Assembly: GCA_022821495.1 (NCBI GenBank)
Contig: JAJEDN010000079.1
Coordinates: forward strand, 1 to 64,000
Length of the DNA: 64,000 nucleotides
From: Candidatus Poribacteria bacterium
Lineage (GTDB): Bacteria > Poribacteria > WGA-4E > WGA-3G
Direction of reading: 5' to 3'
Shown: positions 60,633 through 64,000 of the stretch, piece after piece
Layout: the number at the start of each line of letters is the position of its first letter
Numbering within the stretch: the stretch's first letter is position 1
Translations under genes and position numbers: made by a program
Notes under the pieces: generated by a model
Seen by the model: only the letters and a program-made list of their open reading frames with translations
The model's database searches: none
Told to the model about the DNA's origin: nothing

Positions 60633-63264
60633 ATTTATCAGTCACCTCTTGAGAAGGGTTTCCATTGCCTAATATTCCCATCCAGATAGCGTGTTGCAAT
60701 TCTGTGCTATCTCCTCTTTTTGTGATATTAACATCAATACCGGCTGCCTCCATCGGTACTTTATCCGGGGGTCCGCCTAATGTGACAGGCAAAGTAATTT
60801 CTTCACCATTTCGCGCAAGCGTCAACTTTATGAGATCACCGCCACTCCAATCTTTAGCAGCGTTTCTGATGTCGTTAAACGTTTTCACTGGTGTGCCGTT
60901 AATGCGAATCAGATTGTCCTCATCTTGATAACCAGCCTTTGGAGACCGATGGATAATCAATCCGTTATTTGTCTGTGTCAGGGAGCTGATATGCAGCATT
61001 GTATGGATTATGTACCTACCGTTGGGGACTTGTTCACCAAATTCTATCTTAACATCTACACCGACATCTCCGAGATGTTCAGCGAGTGGCAACCTCTCTG
61101 TTCCGGAAACATACTTGCGGAAGAACGGTTCAAAATCTTTACCCGCAATATCAGTGGCAATTCGGACGACATCATCCACCGTATACGTTTTGCCGGTGAC
61201 ACCAAACTCACTATACATTTGCTTCATTACATCATCAAGACTCTTTTGATTTTGTGTGCGTTTACGAATTTGCATATCCAAAACGAGGGCAATTAGATTC
61301 CCGCCTTGGTAGATTAAACCACTATTGCTGCCCTTATTTTTCCCTGCTCCGCGTATAGAAAGTTCACCGTGCTTAGAGAGATACAACTCACATGCCCGTT
61401 CAAGATTTTTGAGGAAATCGCTTTCAGAAGTAAATCCAAGTCGGGCAGAGGTAATGTGTGAATAGTACTCAGTAAACCCTTCGCTAAACCAATATTCTTG
61501 TTCTTTAAAACCGATAACTGTCCCGTTCCAGATATGGAAAACTTCGTGTCCGACGAGTGGTACCCAAAAGCGGTTGCTTGCTTCATTGAGCGCGCCTCCC
61601 ATCAGAACACTGATGCTGCGTCCTGATACACCGCCGCCCATACGTCCTGGGTCGCCATAAGGATTCGCGACAAACAGCATTCTGCCCTTCGGCGTACCGC
61701 TGCATACCGCTGAATACGCTTTTAGAAAAGCTTCAACTGTCTCTTGTATTTCAGCCGCAGCCGCCTTAAAACTTCCACCGACTGCCACAATAACCTCCGC
61801 TTCGCCAGATTTTGCCACCTTTTCGGAATGCGTACCAAGCACCATATACGCATATATCAAATCGTCCTGATCTTTCACAGCGAAATGATGTCCGTCGTCT
61901 CCGATACGGTGCCAAGGCGTTGAAACGTACCAGTTATCAGGCACATTAACCCGCAGTTCAACATCGTCCACTTCACCGATGACAAATAGTGCATATCCCG
62001 GCAAGAAGATACAGTCTTCCTGAACGTAAGGTGTTTCAGATCTGCCCGGGGGCCATTGTCTTTCGTCGTGGTTTAGCAATACTTTATAGCTCAATACCAC
62101 AGGCGATTTATTCTCTACTTTAACCGCCCAGAGCGTTTTGCCAAGTTTCTCTATCGGTAATTCTTCTTGGTCAACAGTGGTAACCCTCAAATCTTGAAGA
62201 TACTCAGCATAGCCATCATGCACTGTTTCAGTGCCAAAGCGACTCATGTATAACGGAAGTATCTCTCCAGTGTCCGCTTTCGGTGTTAAAACACACCTAA
62301 CGTGTGCCACACGCCGTTCCTCTGCTGCTATTGTAACTTCATAACTCGCCGACGTAAGCACCATTTTCACAAATTCAGGGATCGTCGTATCCCCACCAGG
62401 TCCCGGAGGCTTATCGCTATTCTCGACAACTTGACACTTTTCAATAATTGCCTCACCGCGATAGTCGTTTTGCCATTTGTAGGTCCAAGCGTTATCCACC
62501 TGTAAAGGGAGGTATGCTTCACCTTTGACTGGAACATCGTATTCCAACAATTCTGCTTCGGTTATGACACCGTTGGCGTGTTCATAGCGCATTTTCACGA
62601 TGCCAACGCCTTTAGCGAACCATAAATAGCGCGTACCGTTTACAAGCGTATTTCGCAGCTTAGCATTCGTATCCTGTACATCAGCGTCTGTGAAGACAGT
62701 TTTATGCTTCAGGCAGTCCGAGAACGTGCCTGCGGCAATATCCACCTGTTCATAACCCTCCAGGGTCATTTCCACCTGCGATTCCCAGTGCCCTGCTTGC
62801 GTCCAAGTATCCCCGACAACCAAAGGGTACCTGAAAAGATCAGTGTTATAGTGGAAAAAATAAACCATCAACATGTACATCGGCGTTGGGTCCCCTTTAC
62901 CAGTCCCTTGCGTCCCAAAACCTGCGTTTACCAAAGCTGTATCCATTTTCGTCAGATAGAAATTTCCGCTTGCCAAAGGTTCTCCACTTTCTTCATTAGT
63001 AGTGGCACTAAGTGTGATATAACGATTCCCCTCATTAGCAGCGGGTTCTTCCGATTCATCGGCGTGTGCCGCAGCGAATAAAATCTGATCCGTTTCCAAG
63101 GCGAATTTACTGCCTATTCCCGGCATTAGTATTGCCACAACAATTGAAGCGGCGATTATCCATTTCACCAACGGTTCACTCGCACAGAAAACAGTAGATT
63201 TGCTACGATCAATTTTTTGTATGATGTTTCTCGTTAGATTTGTGAATAGTGTTTGTTGCGTCAC
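60631..63264 (-). CDS. M61/M1-like metallopeptidase with C-terminal PDZ domain
   Basis: 877 residues (GTG start with AAGGAGAAA upstream). An N-terminal hydrophobic export segment (WIIAASIVVAILMPGI) is followed by a beta-rich region like the protein at 56247 (YPLVVGDTWTQAG, YLWFAKGVGIVKMRYE). The catalytic domain has the zinc motif HEVFH near residue 570 and the downstream glutamate in WFSEGFTEYYSHI, as in gluzincins of the M61/M1 type. A PDZ-like domain lies at about 780-850 (GLIIHRSPKAGYQDEDNLIR). Likely periplasmic or surface protease. Confidence 0.88.
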   Translation of the reverse strand: MTQQTLFTNLTRNIIQKIDRSKSTVFCASEPLVKWIIAASIVVAILMPGIGSKFALETDQILFAAAHADESEEPAANEGNRYITLSATTNEESGEPLASGNFYLTKMDTALVNAGFGTQGTGKGDPTPMYMLMVYFFHYNTDLFRYPLVVGDTWTQAGHWESQVEMTLEGYEQVDIAAGTFSDCLKHKTVFTDADVQDTNAKLRNTLVNGTRYLWFAKGVGIVKMRYEHANGVITEAELLEYDVPVKGEAYLPLQVDNAWTYKWQNDYRGEAIIEKCQVVENSDKPPGPGGDTTIPEFVKMVLTSASYEVTIAAEERRVAHVRCVLTPKADTGEILPLYMSRFGTETVHDGYAEYLQDLRVTTVDQEELPIEKLGKTLWAVKVENKSPVVLSYKVLLNHDERQWPPGRSETPYVQEDCIFLPGYALFVIGEVDDVELRVNVPDNWYVSTPWHRIGDDGHHFAVKDQDDLIYAYMVLGTHSEKVAKSGEAEVIVAVGGSFKAAAAEIQETVEAFLKAYSAVCSGTPKGRMLFVANPYGDPGRMGGGVSGRSISVLMGGALNEASNRFWVPLVGHEVFHIWNGTVIGFKEQEYWFSEGFTEYYSHITSARLGFTSESDFLKNLERACELYLSKHGELSIRGAGKNKGSNSGLIYQGGNLIALVLDMQIRKRTQNQKSLDDVMKQMYSEFGVTGKTYTVDDVVRIATDIAGKDFEPFFRKYVSGTERLPLAEHLGDVGVDVKIEFGEQVPNGRYIIHTMLHISSLTQTNNGLIIHRSPKAGYQDEDNLIRINGTPVKTFNDIRNAAKDWSGGDLIKLTLARNGEEITLPVTLGGPPDKVPMEAAGIDVNITKRGDSTELQHAIWMGILGNGNPSQEVTDK

Positions 63265-63341
63265 GGATTTCTCCTTTTTTAATTAATTGGGCACACTCAA
63301 ACAGTCTGAATGCCTATGACAGGTATTCAGACTGGCACAAA

Positions 63342-64000
63342 CTAAAAGTTCACACTACAAAACATTTCCGACCAGATGACGCGTTGTAATTCTGTGGTAT
63401 CTGCACTTTTCGTGATACTAACATCAATGGGACCCGGTTCTAAGGGAGGTTTCTCAGATGCGTCTCCTGCTAATGTGATCGGTAGGACAATTTCTTTACC
63501 GTTTCTTTCAAGGGTTAACTCCACCACATCACCCGGTTTCCAGTCTTTGGCAACCCTTCTGATGTCATCAAAAAATTTCACCGGTGTGCCGTCGATACCT
63601 ATGAGGTTGTCATCGTCTTCATATTGCGGTGAACGGTGGATGAACATGCCGCCGCCCGTTGGACCGCCAAGTGAATAGATATGAAGCATCTGAAAGAGAA
63701 TATATCCGAGACTTGGAAGTTCTTCCCCAAATTTTATCTCAACATCCAAACCCGCGTCTTTCAGGTATTCCGCTAAAGGCAGTCGTTCTGTTCCCACCAC
63801 ATATTTTTGGAAGAACGGTTGTAAATCTTCACCAGCGATTTGGTTGACAACCTTAACGATATCGTCCATCGTATATTTTTTTTCGGTGAGACCGAATTCA
63901 CGATACATCTGCGTCATTACATCTTCTAAACTGTTCCGATTTTCCGTAAAGGTGCGAATCTGCAAGTCCAACGCGGTAGCAGTCAGACTGCCACCTTCAT
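63342..64000 (-). CDS. Second M61-like peptidase-PDZ gene, 3' part only
   Basis: Runs off the right edge; the frame is open to base 64000 (EGGSLTATALDLQIRTFTE matches YQGGNLIALVLDMQIRK of the gene at 60631). The 200-plus visible residues cover the end of the catalytic region and the PDZ domain (FIHRSPQYEDDDNLIGIDGT). A tandem paralogue 77 bases upstream of the complete gene; probably one operon. Confidence 0.85.
   Translation of the reverse strand, partial: EGGSLTATALDLQIRTFTENRNSLEDVMTQMYREFGLTEKKYTMDDIVKVVNQIAGEDLQPFFQKYVVGTERLPLAEYLKDAGLDVEIKFGEELPSLGYILFQMLHIYSLGGPTGGGMFIHRSPQYEDDDNLIGIDGTPVKFFDDIRRVAKDWKPGDVVELTLERNGKEIVLPITLAGDASEKPPLEPGPIDVSITKSADTTELQRVIWSEMFCSVNF

Overview
The window looks like a chromosome segment of an uncultured Gram-negative-type bacterium. 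The gene mix is a type I sulfatase with Gfo/Idh and Ldh-2 dehydrogenases, PD40 (TolB-like) secreted proteins, an FGE-like lipoprotein, a PorV-like barrel, a giant Ig-repeat surface protein and many ABC-2 permeases. That mix, with many dispersed hairpin repeats, recalls Candidatus Poribacteria or a related sponge/marine lineage. This assignment is inference from gene content; no rRNA or tRNA gene was seen.

Region 1 (1-6.7 kb, + strand) is a thiamine locus. It holds a promoter-driven structured leader, thiO copy 1, a promoter with a clear TPP riboswitch, a ThiX-like permease, a ThiY-like binding lipoprotein, thiO copy 2, thiS, a minimal nucleotidyltransferase with its own promoter, and thiG. 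No ATPase for the transporter is present. Region 2 (6.7-18.6 kb) holds a PIN-domain gene overlapping a partner with a duplicated domain (candidate toxin-antitoxin pair), a possible outer-membrane barrel, a polytopic membrane protein, a GlnT-type ligase, an FGE-like lipoprotein without the catalytic cysteines, a nucleotide-sugar-epimerase-like protein, a PD40 protein, two tandem secreted paralogues, and nadA.

Region 3 (18.7-31.3 kb, - strand) holds a PorV-like barrel downstream of a 2551-residue Ig-repeat protein with a FlgD/T9SS-like C-terminus. It also holds a probable catabolic operon of sulfatase, Ldh-2 and Gfo/Idh dehydrogenases. Region 4 (31.4-35.0 kb, + strand) holds a small conserved-looking protein coupled to the NAD(P)HX repair enzyme Nnr, a MITE-like element, an SDR lacking its catalytic triad, and a hypothetical gene.

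Region 5 (35-46 kb) is a duplicated module of an unknown secreted protein plus an ABC-2 permease. It is interrupted by an AT-rich island with TGTTCA-type repeats, a DUF932-like gene overlapping a BrnT-like toxin gene, and an internally deleted type ISP restriction-modification gene. The second copy carries a thioredoxin-like protein and leaves a permease C-terminal fragment.

Region 6 (46-64 kb) starts with an ABC ATPase, a NEW3-domain membrane-anchored protein, a TolC-like protein and an ECF sigma factor on the + strand. Two divergent copies of an ABC-2 permease pair follow on the - strand, separated by a PD40 protein and other secreted proteins. The window ends with an M61-like peptidase-PDZ gene and the 3' part of a second copy. 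The six intact ABC-2 permeases share only one visible ATPase. Four secreted proteins end in a similar WG-x-[LI]-[KR] tail, a candidate undescribed C-terminal signal.
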